In this document: piece by piece, positions 24,819 through 33,996 of the stretch | Position numbering within the stretch: position 1 is the stretch's first letter | How the letters are laid out: each line of letters starts with the position of its first letter | Assembly (NCBI GenBank): GCA_964544955.1 | Contig: CAZJEB010000004.1 | Span: forward strand, 62,001-126,000 | Reading direction: 5' to 3' | DNA from: JAAZPT01 sp964544955 | GTDB lineage: Bacteria > Bacillota > Clostridia > Christensenellales > Aristaeellaceae | DNA length: 64,000 nucleotides | The notes under the pieces: model-generated | Databases searched by the model: none | The model's input: only the letters and a program-made list of their open reading frames with translations | Told to the model about the DNA's origin: nothing | Program-made: the position numbers and the translations under genes

Positions 24819-26114
24819 ATGGAAACATTTAAAAAATTAGACGATAAAAAAGTTATAAAAATATTATTTTTTGTGCCCTTTTTATTATATTTAGGTTTTT
24901 TATATAAGGGGCTTTTTGTGCATGGATTCCCTTATGTGTTAAAAAACTATATAAAAATTAGCTTATCGCCCACGTTGTTGTTTACTGACTTTTTGCAATC
25001 GGGCTCAGTAGGCTCAGCTATGTTGAATGCTGCCATAAATGGAACCTTTAGTTTATTGCTTGCCTACAAGTGTAAAAGTGAAGTAAATGGTTATTTTTTT
25101 GCGGCGTTTTTTACAACAGTAGGTTTCTCTTTTTTAGGGGTAAGTTTATATAGTAGTTTGCCTATATTCCTTGGAGCAATATTATATGCAAAAATTAAGT
25201 GCATACCATATAGTAATATACTTGGTGTAGCCTTGTTTAGCATAGGCTTATCCCCAGTAGTAAGCCAAATAAGCTTTCAAGGGTTTTTACCTTTATATGC
25301 AGCAATTCCCCTTGGCATAGTTGTTGGCTTATTGCTTGGCTTTATGTTGCCACCCTTTGCTTTTAACACAAAAAAATTTCATAAAGGGTATAACCTATAT
25401 AATACAGGTTTTGCCATAGGCACATTAGGCACATTTGTAAGTAGCTTTTTAAGGAGCTTTAATTTAACTGTTGAACCTGTTTATATACTTTACGAAACGC
25501 ATAAGCCTTTTATTACAGGCTTTTTAATTATAAGCTGTGTTTATTTTATTGTTGTGGGATTGCTTATTGATAAAAATGCAATAAAGAATAATTTTAAATT
25601 ACAAAGTTATTCTGGTGTGCCAGATACAGATTTTACAAAGGTTGAAGGCTATGGTAGTACGTTTTTTAATATGGGTATATTAGGGCTTATATCTATACTG
25701 TTTGTTGTAGTATTAGGGGGTTACCTAAATGGCCCTGCCATAGCGGGAATATTCTCGGTGGTGGGTTTTGCTGCCTATGGTAAAAATGCAAAAAATATAT
25801 TGCCAATAATGCTTGGAGTTATTATAGCTGGTGTAGCAACAAAAACACCCTTGGCAAGCAGTACAATTATCGCATCGGCATTATTTGCTACAGCCCTTTC
25901 GCCTATAACAGGTGAGTTTGGGCTTTTGGCGGGTTTTATTGCAGGCTTTATGCACCTAACACTAACCAAAAACACAGTATTTATACATGGTGGCTTAAAC
26001 TTGTTTAACAATGGGTTTTCCGCTGGCCTTATAGCTGTAATGATGTTGCCTATTTTAGAAACATTAAGGGATTATAGGCTTAAAAAAAGGGAAGGAAATA
26101 AAAAAACTGTTTAA
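24819..26114 (+). CDS. DUF1576 family polytopic membrane protein
   Basis: The 431-residue protein has about ten to twelve membrane helices and repeated Gly-rich re-entrant-like segments (NTGFAIGTLGTFVSSF; NNGFSAGLIAVMMLP), matching the Bacillota family DUF1576 as I recall it. The two halves look related (internal repeats), which is typical of transporters. Substrate is unknown. The ATG at 24819 follows TAGGTG and lies downstream of a good promoter; the earlier frame start would lie inside that promoter. Gene stands alone. Confidence 0.75.
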   Translation: METFKKLDDKKVIKILFFVPFLLYLGFLYKGLFVHGFPYVLKNYIKISLSPTLLFTDFLQSGSVGSAMLNAAINGTFSLLLAYKCKSEVNGYFFAAFFTTVGFSFLGVSLYSSLPIFLGAILYAKIKCIPYSNILGVALFSIGLSPVVSQISFQGFLPLYAAIPLGIVVGLLLGFMLPPFAFNTKKFHKGYNLYNTGFAIGTLGTFVSSFLRSFNLTVEPVYILYETHKPFITGFLIISCVYFIVVGLLIDKNAIKNNFKLQSYSGVPDTDFTKVEGYGSTFFNMGILGLISILFVVVLGGYLNGPAIAGIFSVVGFAAYGKNAKNILPIMLGVIIAGVATKTPLASSTIIASALFATALSPITGEFGLLAGFIAGFMHLTLTKNTVFIHGGLNLFNNGFSAGLIAVMMLPILETLRDYRLKKREGNKKTV

Positions 26115-26166
26115 AATTTTTGCTGTTGTGGTATAATATTTTTATAAAATATAAAGGAGAACAACT

Positions 26167-26388
26167 ATGGATATTAATAAAAATACAAACCTTAACGAAT
26201 TGGTTAAGAAGTACAGCGGCGTTAAAGACTTTTTGGCAAAATTAAGCCCACTTTTCAAACTTTTAGGTGGCCCAATAGGTAATTTATTCTTCAAAAACCT
26301 AACAGTTGGTAAAGCAAGCGAAAAAGCTAATATTGATGTTAACGAAATTATTGGCAAAATTAAAGAAATTATAGCTCAAGCAAAATAA
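26167..26388 (+). CDS. Small DUF1858-like protein
   Basis: The 73-residue protein (NLNELVKKYSGVKDFLAKLSPLFKLLGGPIGNLFFKN, then VGKASEKANIDVNEIIGKIKEII) resembles the DUF1858 domain that ends the next protein (LNTLLKQYPQAFETLLGMSPAYKNLNNPVMLKTM). It lacks the CxxC of some DUF1858 proteins. ATG follows AAAGGAG. A terminator lies between it and the DUF438 gene, so the two are transcribed separately although physically adjacent. Role unknown; possibly a ligand- or partner-binding module. Confidence 0.72.
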   Translation: MDINKNTNLNELVKKYSGVKDFLAKLSPLFKLLGGPIGNLFFKNLTVGKASEKANIDVNEIIGKIKEIIAQAK

Positions 26389-26393
26389 TTTAC

Positions 26394-26415
26394 AACGCCC
26401 CTTGGGGCGTTTTTT
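26394..26415 (+). terminator. Terminator of the DUF1858-like gene
   Basis: AACGCCCC and GGGGCGTT around TT, followed by T-run. Confidence 0.9.
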
Positions 26416-26461
26416 GTTTGGGGTTTTTGCAAATTAATTTATAACAATTTTATAAAACCCA

Positions 26462-26490
26462 TTGACAGTGCCACTTTCCTAATGTATACT
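26462..26490 (+). promoter_or_regulatory. Promoter of the DUF438 gene
   Basis: Consensus TTGACA (26462-26467), 17-nt spacer, TATACT (26485-26490). Confidence 0.85.
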
Positions 26491-26533
26491 AAAATGGTAG
26501 GAATTAGAATTAATAACATTTTTTGGAGGGCGT

Positions 26534-27985
26534 ATGGATAACAATAAGGCGCAAGAAAGAGCCAACAAACTTAAAGAATTGCTTGTTCGTTTGGAACGTG
26601 AAGAGGACAAGGAAGCTATACAGAAGGAATTTAACGAAACCTTTGGTACAGTAAGCACTAAGGAAATTGCTATGGCAGAACAGCTTTTAATGCAAGAAGG
26701 CACAAAAATGCAGGAAATTGGCGAGCTTTGCAATTTGCACACAAATATGTTTGGCGAAAGTATAGAGCAAATACATGGTGCAGTTGAGTTTGGCCACCCC
26801 CTAAAACTTATAGATGGCGAAAACATTGGTTTAGAAAATATAATTAACAATAAAATAAAACCAGTTTTACAACAGGAGGATAAGGGAGCACTTTTGCCCT
26901 TATTACATAGCCTTAAAAAAATATCATCCCACTATGGTAAAAAGGATAATTTACTATTCCCTTATTTAGAAAAAGCAGGCTTAACAGGCCCATCCACAGT
27001 AATGTGGGAAAATGAAAGCAAAAACCGTAAGGAGCTAAGCCGCATTATAAAGCTTGTTGAAGCACAGGCTACAATAAGCGAAGAAACACAGGCAGATATA
27101 GAAAAATTGCTTGAGGACTTATTGGGCATGATAAAGCTTGAAAGGGAAATATTATTCCCTATGGTTCAAGAGCATGTTAATGATAAGGATTGGATACTTA
27201 TAGCTGAGGAAGCCCTTGCAGAAGGTTATGTGTTTTTAGATGGTGAGGAGGGGGCAAGCCTATCCGACGCCAACACATGGTTAATGGAAAAGCGTGGGGT
27301 AATTAGCGAACTTGCTACACCTGGGCAGATAAAATTGCCCACAGGGTCCTTTACAAAAAAACAGCTTAGGGCAGTTATGAACGCTATGGATTTAGATATT
27401 ACCGTTATTGATGCTGATGATAAGGTAATTTACTTTAATGAAATGAGCCCCCGTTACTTCCCACGTACAAAAACCATATTAGGCCGTAATGTATACCTTT
27501 GCCACCCACCCCAAGCAATAGATACCGTTAGGAATATTATTGAGGATTTAAAGGCAAAACGCAGAACAAGCGCCTCATTCTACTTCCCTAGGGCAGAATA
27601 TAACTTGCTTATAAACTACGTAGGCCTTTATGATGGTGATGAATACATAGGTTGCTTAGAGCGTGTACAGGATATTAAGCCTATGGAAAAATACTTTGAA
27701 GGCAAGGCAAAGGTTGTAGAGGGTAGAAAAGCGGAAAAAGAGTTTGAAAAAGTTGATGATGGTAAAAGCATAACATTGGATACTAAGCTTAACACATTGT
27801 TAAAGCAATATCCCCAAGCCTTTGAAACCCTTTTGGGAATGTCACCTGCTTACAAAAACCTAAACAACCCCGTTATGTTGAAAACTATGGGCGTTGTGGC
27901 AAGCTTAAGAATGATTGCCGATAGGGGAGGCTTTAAAGGTGAAGAGTTCTTGGCACAATTAAAGGAAAAATTAAACATAAAGTAA
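26534..27985 (+). CDS. DUF438, hemerythrin, PAS and DUF1858 protein
   Basis: The 483-residue protein has the domain order DUF438 (about 1-75), hemerythrin HHE region (about 75-225; SSHYGKKDNLLFPYLEKAGLTGPSTVMWENE is the landmark), PAS (about 275-390; MDLDITVIDADDKVIYFNEMSPRYFPRT, GRNVYLCHPP) and DUF1858 (about 415-480). The PAS loop NVYLCHPP with its Cys-His pair matches the group thought to bind haem or sense redox. Such proteins are found in anaerobes and are proposed oxygen, NO or iron sensors; that role is inference. It has a consensus promoter and its own terminator. Confidence 0.88.
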   Translation: MDNNKAQERANKLKELLVRLEREEDKEAIQKEFNETFGTVSTKEIAMAEQLLMQEGTKMQEIGELCNLHTNMFGESIEQIHGAVEFGHPLKLIDGENIGLENIINNKIKPVLQQEDKGALLPLLHSLKKISSHYGKKDNLLFPYLEKAGLTGPSTVMWENESKNRKELSRIIKLVEAQATISEETQADIEKLLEDLLGMIKLEREILFPMVQEHVNDKDWILIAEEALAEGYVFLDGEEGASLSDANTWLMEKRGVISELATPGQIKLPTGSFTKKQLRAVMNAMDLDITVIDADDKVIYFNEMSPRYFPRTKTILGRNVYLCHPPQAIDTVRNIIEDLKAKRRTSASFYFPRAEYNLLINYVGLYDGDEYIGCLERVQDIKPMEKYFEGKAKVVEGRKAEKEFEKVDDGKSITLDTKLNTLLKQYPQAFETLLGMSPAYKNLNNPVMLKTMGVVASLRMIADRGGFKGEEFLAQLKEKLNIK

Positions 27986-27990
27986 TATAT

Positions 27991-28013
27991 AAGCCCCTTA
28001 GGGGGCTTTTTTT
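27991..28013 (+). terminator. Terminator of the DUF438 gene
   Basis: AAGCCCC and GGGGCTT around TTAG, followed by seven T. Confidence 0.9.
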
Positions 28014-28095
28014 GTATTAAAAAATTTTGCTGTTGTAAAAAAAAAAAAAGGTAATATAATAGTTAAGAAAATAACAATAATACGGGGTTTGTAAA

Positions 28096-29262
28096 ATGGA
28101 CAACAATCAAAAAAACATTAGCAATTTTATAATACTTTCCATTGCAGATTTTATATCCAGCTTTGGTGCGTTAGCTACAAGCACAGCCATAAGCTTGCAT
28201 GTATTAAAAAGCAGTGGCAATTTGTTTATAACATCATTATTTTTCTTTATAAGCCTTATACCAAGGGTTTTAGCAACGCCCTTTGTTGCAAAAATTAAAA
28301 TAAACAAAAGCTTTAAAACAATATTTGCCTTTGGGGAATTCCTTTGTGCAATTTTAATAGCTTTATTTTTAATAAAAGATAGCTTAATAACAATTTTTAT
28401 TGTATATGGCTTATTTAGTGTAATATTTTTTGTACTAGAGTGTTTGAGGGCAGAATTTTTAAAGCATGTTTCAACGGATGAAACTATATACAGCATGCAA
28501 AGTATTACAAGGATAGTAAATATAATGGTTACAGTTATTACTCCATTTTTATCTAGCTTGCTGTTAAACTATTATGGTATTGAATTTATATATGCCTCAA
28601 ACGTAATTTGCTATTTAATTGCAGGCATTGTTATATTGTTTATAAAATCTAAGGATAAACCCAGCATAGGCCAAAACTTTGGTGTAAATGGTGTTAAAAA
28701 TATGTTTGCAAAAGCCCCTAATGTTTTTACGGGAAGTGTTGCAGTAAGCTTAGTAGGTGGTATAGGATCATTATTAACATTAAGCTATATTGTTGATATA
28801 TTAAAGCTTGGCAATGTGGAATATGGAACATGTATGTCGCTTATGGCCTTGGGTGTTATTATTGGCAGTAGTATAGCTACAATAAAAGTAGTACAGGCAA
28901 AAATAAAAAGCTATTCTAAATATGGCTTGATATTTATGGGCTTGCTGTTTGTGCTAATACTATTTAAGCCAAACTATTATGCCCTTTTAGCTATACTTAC
29001 AATAAGCGGGGCTTTAAGTACAATAATTATGGTGTATTATAGCACACAGTTATATTTTCTTTATAGCGCTGATGATGTGAGGGGAGCCTATGCTTATTTT
29101 CAAAGCCTTTGTGATTTAAGCACAGCAGTATCAAAACCCCTTGGAGGCTTAATGCAAAAGGCCTTTGGCACTATATATTCCATGCTTGTTGTGGGTTTAA
29201 TGTTTATAATTACATCTATTAATGATAGGGTGTTTAAAAATAAAAAAGAGGGAACTATATAA
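28096..29262 (+). CDS. MFS transporter
   Basis: The 388-residue protein has about ten to twelve transmembrane helices and the layout of MFS_3/MFS_1 drug-efflux-like carriers (FIILSIADFISSFGALATSTAISLHVL; central basic loop IKSKDKPSIGQNF; PLGGLMQKAFGTIYSM near the end). It would use the proton gradient to move an unknown solute, probably outward. ATG lies at 28096 with GGGG-rich weak ribosome site. Very rich in Ile, Leu and Phe; the 5' half is more AT-rich than neighbouring genes. It has its own terminator and no obvious partner. Confidence 0.85.
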   Translation: MDNNQKNISNFIILSIADFISSFGALATSTAISLHVLKSSGNLFITSLFFFISLIPRVLATPFVAKIKINKSFKTIFAFGEFLCAILIALFLIKDSLITIFIVYGLFSVIFFVLECLRAEFLKHVSTDETIYSMQSITRIVNIMVTVITPFLSSLLLNYYGIEFIYASNVICYLIAGIVILFIKSKDKPSIGQNFGVNGVKNMFAKAPNVFTGSVAVSLVGGIGSLLTLSYIVDILKLGNVEYGTCMSLMALGVIIGSSIATIKVVQAKIKSYSKYGLIFMGLLFVLILFKPNYYALLAILTISGALSTIIMVYYSTQLYFLYSADDVRGAYAYFQSLCDLSTAVSKPLGGLMQKAFGTIYSMLVVGLMFIITSINDRVFKNKKEGTI

Positions 29263-29278
29263 GAGTTCTCTCTTTTTT
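29242..29278 (+). terminator. Terminator of the MFS gene
   Basis: AGAGGGAACT pairs with AGTTCTCTCT (one G-T pair), preceded by A-run and followed by T-run; the stem covers the stop codon. Confidence 0.85.
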
Positions 29279-29302
29279 AAATTAGTTAGATATAGGGTTT
29301 AA

Positions 29303-30400
29303 TTATTTTTCAATTATAGCATTAACGCAATCATCAAGGCTTATTTCATTTATAACAAAAGATTTCCAAACTTTAGCTATTTTAGTTATTCTTGGGCTAA
29401 TTGCTGTATATGAACTTTGTATGGCATTATTCCATAAATTTAAGTGATATTCATTTAAAGCCTTATAGCCACTATTCTCTATTTTATTTGAAGGGTAAAC
29501 GCCATTATCGGCAAAGTGTTGTGAGGCCTTTATTGCATCCTTTGAAAAGTATAAGCTTAAAAAATCAACAGCCTCATTTATCTTTTTAGAATTTGCGTTT
29601 ATAGCAAACATATCAATTAATATTTGGCTACTAACCCCATGTTCAGAATAGCGAGGGGGCAATGTGATATTTTTAATATCTGTAAGGTGGTTTATTTCAA
29701 AAGCAACTATACTGATAAGGGCAGGCTCGTTTATACTTGTGCTTATTAAGCCTTGATTATTTATGATTTGCCATTGCTCTATAATTTTTGAAAGTTTGTT
29801 TTTAGAATCGGGATTTGGGCTTTTTTCATCCTCAAAGCAATATTGTGATAAAAATGTTGGCATAAACATAGTATCCCTAAACAATTTTATATTACTATTG
29901 TTTTCCCTGTTATATTCAATTAAGCTTGGTGCTAAATTAAAAAGGTTTTCCCAAGTAATATTTTTATCAACTTTTAAGGCGGTATAAGCATCTTCACTTT
30001 CTATAACTGCAAAAGTTAGCCAAGCTTTATAGGGTAGAGCATAGTATTTATCGTTGTGGCTTAGGTACTTTGAATAGGGGGCGAAGTTGTTTGCAATACT
30101 TAATAAATCGGGGAAATCGTTTAAAGGTAGCAAAGTATCAAATTTTAATTCGGCATCATATAAAATTAATATATCTTTATCTATTGGGTTGTTTGATTGT
30201 TGGGTAACGTCCCTAGTATCAAACTCAATATCAACATTTGGGTATTTATCACTAAAAGCTTTTTTAGCAACATTTAAGCGCTCGTTATCAATTTTAAACG
30301 GAGCGCCTGATGTGCGAACAACCCCTAAAAGGCTTTCCCCGGTTGCTGTTGAAATGCTTAAAACTAGCAATATTGCAAGTAATAGGGCTATTTTTTTCAT
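29303..30400 (-). CDS. Orphan extracellular solute-binding protein
   Basis: The 365-residue product has a signal peptide (MKKIALLLAILLVLSISTATG) with no lipobox Cys, then a family 1 type solute-binding fold: FSDKYPNVDIEFDTRD, DKYYALPYKAWLTFAVIES, ITWENLFNLAPSL, and the C-terminal EAVDFLSLYFSKDAI. It resembles sugar or oligosaccharide-binding proteins but is more divergent than the MalE-like protein at 35489. No ABC permease or ATPase gene is adjacent, so it may serve a distant transporter or act as a sensor. ATG follows AAAGGAG. Confidence 0.8.
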   Translation of the reverse strand: MKKIALLLAILLVLSISTATGESLLGVVRTSGAPFKIDNERLNVAKKAFSDKYPNVDIEFDTRDVTQQSNNPIDKDILILYDAELKFDTLLPLNDFPDLLSIANNFAPYSKYLSHNDKYYALPYKAWLTFAVIESEDAYTALKVDKNITWENLFNLAPSLIEYNRENNSNIKLFRDTMFMPTFLSQYCFEDEKSPNPDSKNKLSKIIEQWQIINNQGLISTSINEPALISIVAFEINHLTDIKNITLPPRYSEHGVSSQILIDMFAINANSKKINEAVDFLSLYFSKDAIKASQHFADNGVYPSNKIENSGYKALNEYHLNLWNNAIQSSYTAISPRITKIAKVWKSFVINEISLDDCVNAIIEK

Positions 30401-30731
30401 AATAAAACTCCTTTATTTATATTTATTGTTATAGATTTAAAAGTGGAAAAACCTCCCTTCTTAAATATTATCTATAATGAATATTTAAAAACGATATATA
30501 TTTTTATAAACACAAACAAACTGTTGTTAATATAGTAACATATAAAGGTTGAAATGTAAAAAACAAGTTTTTATACATAAAACAATTAAACTACCAAAAT
30601 ACAAATGTATAATTGACCTTTATTAAGTTCTATTGTAAAATAGATTTGCTGGTAAAAAAACTAAACATTATTACAAAATAGTATTTTAACATATAAAAAA
30701 TACTATTTGTAAATTATAATAGGAGGACTTT
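30401..30731. other. AT-rich intergenic region with an inverted repeat
   Basis: Divergent region between the solute-binding protein and the phosphofructokinase gene. It contains the arms AAATAGTATTTT (30676-30687) and AAAATACTATTT (30697-30708), a possible operator or 5' hairpin just before the PFK ribosome site. No gene is seen. Confidence 0.45.
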
Positions 30732-31949
30732 ATGGAATTAAAAGGTAAAGTTGTTGTAGCACAAGGCGGTGGCCCTACTGCGGTTATAAACCAATCATTG
30801 GTTGGCGTAGTGCTTGAGTCACGTAAATTTAGCCAAATAACAAAGGTGTATGGTGCTATAAATGGCGTTAACGGCATAATAAATGAGGATTTTTTGGACC
30901 TTACCCAAGAAACTACCCATAACCTTGAAAGGGTTGCAGTTACACCATCATCTGCCCTAGGTAGTACAAGGGATAAACCCGACGAAAAGTACTGCCAAGA
31001 GATATTTAATATGTTCCGTATGCACGATGTTCGTTACTTTTTTTACATTGGTGGTAATGACTCTGCAGATACTGTACGTATTGTTAATGAACAAGCGGAA
31101 AAATCCAACTATGAGTTTAGGGCTATACATATACCTAAAACCATAGATAATGACCTTATGTTTAATGACCATACCCCTGGTTACCCATCAGCAGCACGAT
31201 TTGTTGCCCAATCCTTTATAGGTATAAACTTGGATAATAGGGCTTTGCCAGGCGTGCATATAGGTGTAGTTATGGGTAGGCATGCAGGCTTTTTAACTGC
31301 GGCAGCATCCATAGCACAAAAATATCCAGATGATGGCCCCCATTTAGTATACCTTCCTGAGCGCCCCTTTAGCATTGATAAGTTCTTGGCGGATGTTAAA
31401 GAAGTTAATGATAGGCTTGGTAGGTGTGTTATTGCTGTATCCGAAGGTATACAAGATGAACACGGCGACCCAATTTTATCAAAACTTATTGATATGGAAA
31501 AGGATGCCCATGGCAACGTTCAACTTAGTGGAACAGGTGCATTAGGTGAGGCTTTAGCTAACCAAATTAAAGAAAAACTAGGCTTAAGCCGTGTGCGTAG
31601 CGATACCTTGGGTTATTTACAAAGATCCTTTATGGGTTGCGTATCCGACGTGGACCAAAGGGAAGCCCGTGAAGTTGGTGAAAAGGCTGCACAATTTGCT
31701 ATTTGGCATAATATAGATGGTAGTATTACAATAAACAGAACAGGCTTTTACTCTGTTGACTATGTTTTACGCCCCTTGAGCGATATTGCAGCCAAAACAA
31801 AGCTTATGCCCGATAACTTTATTAACATTGCAGGTAACCAAGTTACACCAGATTTTAAATATTACCTACAACCATTGCTAGGTAGTAATATGCCTGAGGC
31901 AAGCCGTTTACGTGTTCAAAAGGCTACAAAAATTTATCATAAAGAATAA
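30732..31949 (+). CDS. 6-phosphofructokinase, probably pyrophosphate-dependent
   Basis: The 405-residue enzyme phosphorylates fructose-6-phosphate. Motifs: VAQGGGPTAVINQSL, YIGGNDSADT, IPKTIDNDL, TPGYPSAARF, MGRHAGFLTAAASI and SEGIQ. The Lys in PKTIDND, where ATP-dependent enzymes have Gly, and the replacement of the GGDGS motif by GGNDS point to pyrophosphate as phosphoryl donor. Length fits the Clostridia PPi-PFK group. It would make glycolysis reversible and ATP-saving. ATG follows AGGAGG. Donor specificity is inference from residues. Confidence 0.9.
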   Translation: MELKGKVVVAQGGGPTAVINQSLVGVVLESRKFSQITKVYGAINGVNGIINEDFLDLTQETTHNLERVAVTPSSALGSTRDKPDEKYCQEIFNMFRMHDVRYFFYIGGNDSADTVRIVNEQAEKSNYEFRAIHIPKTIDNDLMFNDHTPGYPSAARFVAQSFIGINLDNRALPGVHIGVVMGRHAGFLTAAASIAQKYPDDGPHLVYLPERPFSIDKFLADVKEVNDRLGRCVIAVSEGIQDEHGDPILSKLIDMEKDAHGNVQLSGTGALGEALANQIKEKLGLSRVRSDTLGYLQRSFMGCVSDVDQREAREVGEKAAQFAIWHNIDGSITINRTGFYSVDYVLRPLSDIAAKTKLMPDNFINIAGNQVTPDFKYYLQPLLGSNMPEASRLRVQKATKIYHKE

Positions 31950-31972
31950 TAATATATAAATAATAAACAACA

Positions 31973-32001
31973 AAAAAGGCAGGGAATATTCCCTGCCTTT
32001 T
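31973..32001. terminator. Bidirectional terminator
   Basis: Near-perfect palindrome AAAGGCAGGGAA and TTCCCTGCCTTT between the convergent PFK and kinase genes. Confidence 0.9.
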
Positions 32002-33082
32002 ATATTTCAGCATCCCTGCCACAATCGTATTTAAAAACTATCTCGTTCATTTTATCCATTTTCTTTTCCATATCGGCAACAAGCTTAAACTGTGTGCGGC
32101 ACCTATCAAGGTTGTGGGATTCGCGGCTTATATTAAAGTAAGTATCACCATTTAAGTAGTCGGCTAAAAAGCGAGTGCCACATTCCAATGTCATAAGTTT
32201 TGCAGCTAGGGCAAGGGTTTCCTTTTCAGCCCTTGTCATACTGGATGAACAGGTTTCCATAAAGCCCTTTGCAAAGGCTTCAAACATATCCAAATCCATT
32301 TCAACCTTACTTAAATCACGCTCATCCTCATCGGCAGTGGAGGCGCCAAAGCGTATACTATCGCCAAAGTCGTTGCCCATAAGGCCAGGCATAACACAGT
32401 CAAGGTCTATAACGCAAAGTTGTTTGCGGGTTGCTTTATCAAGCATTACATTGTTAAGCTTTGTGTCGTTATGGGTAACCCTTAAGGGCAATTTATGCTC
32501 TGCCAACATATCCATCATTATGGCAGCATCCTTTTCCCTTTCAAGGGCAAACTCAATTTCAGCCAAGGCATTAATTTTGCGGCCACTGATATTTTTTTCA
32601 ATGGCTTTTTTTAACTGATTATACCTTGCTGGGGTGTTGTGAAAATCCGGTATGGTTTCAGCAAGTTTTTCCGCAGGGAAATCGGCTAATTGCTTTTGGA
32701 ACAAGCCAAAGGCAACAGCACTTTCGTAAAAGTCCTCAGGGCTTTCAGGCCTATCAAGGCAAAGGCTATCCTCTATAAAATCAAAGGCGCGCCAGTAATT
32801 GCCCCTTTTATCTTGCACAAACCACTCACCTGTTTTTGTAGGTATGGGGTTTAGCACCCTCCTTGGGTCACTTTCCTTTGATTTTAGGTATTCTGTAACC
32901 ATAATAATATTGTTCATTAGGGCGGGAATATCCTTAAAAACGTTGTGATTTATTCTTTGCCAAATATACCTGTGGTTTGCGTCGGTAAGCATATCAAATG
33001 TATGGTTTATATGGCCACTACCGTAAAGAGCACTGTATACAGGTTTGCCCTCTATCATAAATTGGTTCATTACTTCTTGCAT
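32000..33082 (-). CDS. APH-fold sugar kinase, N-acetylhexosamine 1-kinase-like
   Basis: The 360-residue protein has the aminoglycoside-phosphotransferase fold: LRVTHNDTKLNNVMLD is the catalytic loop (HND, Asn), VIDLDCVMPGLMGNDFGDSIRFG the metal-binding loop. The N-terminal YGSGHINHTFDM and WQRINHNVFKD match N-acetylhexosamine 1-kinases such as NahK, which make GlcNAc-1-P or GalNAc-1-P. The upstream gene, 11 nt away, is a sugar nucleotidyltransferase, which would use that product. ATG follows AAAGGAGC. Substrate may be another hexose; the pairing supports an anomeric kinase. Confidence 0.85.
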   Translation of the reverse strand: MQEVMNQFMIEGKPVYSALYGSGHINHTFDMLTDANHRYIWQRINHNVFKDIPALMNNIIMVTEYLKSKESDPRRVLNPIPTKTGEWFVQDKRGNYWRAFDFIEDSLCLDRPESPEDFYESAVAFGLFQKQLADFPAEKLAETIPDFHNTPARYNQLKKAIEKNISGRKINALAEIEFALEREKDAAIMMDMLAEHKLPLRVTHNDTKLNNVMLDKATRKQLCVIDLDCVMPGLMGNDFGDSIRFGASTADEDERDLSKVEMDLDMFEAFAKGFMETCSSSMTRAEKETLALAAKLMTLECGTRFLADYLNGDTYFNISRESHNLDRCRTQFKLVADMEKKMDKMNEIVFKYDCGRDAEI

Positions 33083-33093
33083 AATAAGCTCCT

Positions 33094-33996
33094 TTAAAAT
33101 TGGTAGGGATATATACCCTGTTCTTGCATGTTTTCAATAGCTGCCACAACATCGGGCAAATCTTGGGCATAGGTTACTCCATGCCATTTTTCCTCACTTT
33201 TTAGCACTTTTAACTTGCCCCTGCTTTTGTTTATCATATCGCTAACTACTATTGTAATATAGTACTCGCTTTTTAAGGGGTTTTGTTTTGCCTCTGTGTT
33301 TAAAAATGTTATAAAGCCCTTTTCCAATTCCTCAAAAAAGCTATGTTTAAAGCCCCAAAAATTCATGGATACAGGGCTATTTACATCAATGGATTCAAAA
33401 TTTGTGCCATCCTCTGTAAAAGCTGCACCCTGTGGGGTTTTAATTATTTGTGTGTGCTCAACTACTTCTTTTAAGTAGCCGTCATTATCAATAGCGCATA
33501 CGCCCCTTGCAACATGGCCTTTATCTGTAAGGGTTTTGCTTAAATTATAAGCAACCATAGCATGGCTTGTGCTATCGCTATCATTATTTAAAAAGTTTAC
33601 TATTTGTGTAAAGCTACTTCTGCCATAAAAATCATCGGCATTTATAGCAACAAAGCTACCCTTTATTTTATCCTTTGCGCAAAGCATTGCATGGGCTATT
33701 CCCCAAGGCTTTATGCGCCCCTCGGGCACGCTATAACCATTAGGAAGGGCATCAAGCTCCTGATAGGCGTACTCAAAATCTATTTTTGATTTTAGCCTGT
33801 TGCCAATTACGCTATCAAAATCTTTCTCGTGCTCTTTTCTTATTACACAAACCACCTTACCAAAACCTGCAAGTATAGCATCGTATATGGTAAAATCCAT
33901 TATTATATGTTGGTTTTTATCCACTGGGCTAATTTGCTTTAAACCACCAAATCGGCTACCCATACCTGCCGCCATTATAAGCAATGTGGGCTTCAT
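33094..33996 (-). CDS. Sugar-1-phosphate nucleotidyltransferase
   Basis: The 300-residue protein begins LLIMAAGMGSRFGGLKQISPVDK, the nucleotide-binding signature of hexose-1-phosphate nucleotidylyltransferases, followed by YQELDALPNGYSVPEGRIKPWGIAHAMLCA and the metal-site AINADDFYG. It would join a sugar-1-phosphate to UTP (or another NTP), releasing pyrophosphate. It is the first gene of a two-gene operon with the NahK-like kinase, so the pair looks like a free-sugar salvage route to NDP-sugar. ATG follows GAGGTAG. Confidence 0.87.
   Translation of the reverse strand: MKPTLLIMAAGMGSRFGGLKQISPVDKNQHIIMDFTIYDAILAGFGKVVCVIRKEHEKDFDSVIGNRLKSKIDFEYAYQELDALPNGYSVPEGRIKPWGIAHAMLCAKDKIKGSFVAINADDFYGRSSFTQIVNFLNNDSDSTSHAMVAYNLSKTLTDKGHVARGVCAIDNDGYLKEVVEHTQIIKTPQGAAFTEDGTNFESIDVNSPVSMNFWGFKHSFFEELEKGFITFLNTEAKQNPLKSEYYITIVVSDMINKSRGKLKVLKSEEKWHGVTYAQDLPDVVAAIENMQEQGIYPYQF

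Noticed and set aside
30711..30720. TATAAT directly before the PFK ribosome site as the promoter
   Set aside because: Transcription would start at or after the ribosome binding site, so this is probably just AT-rich spacer.
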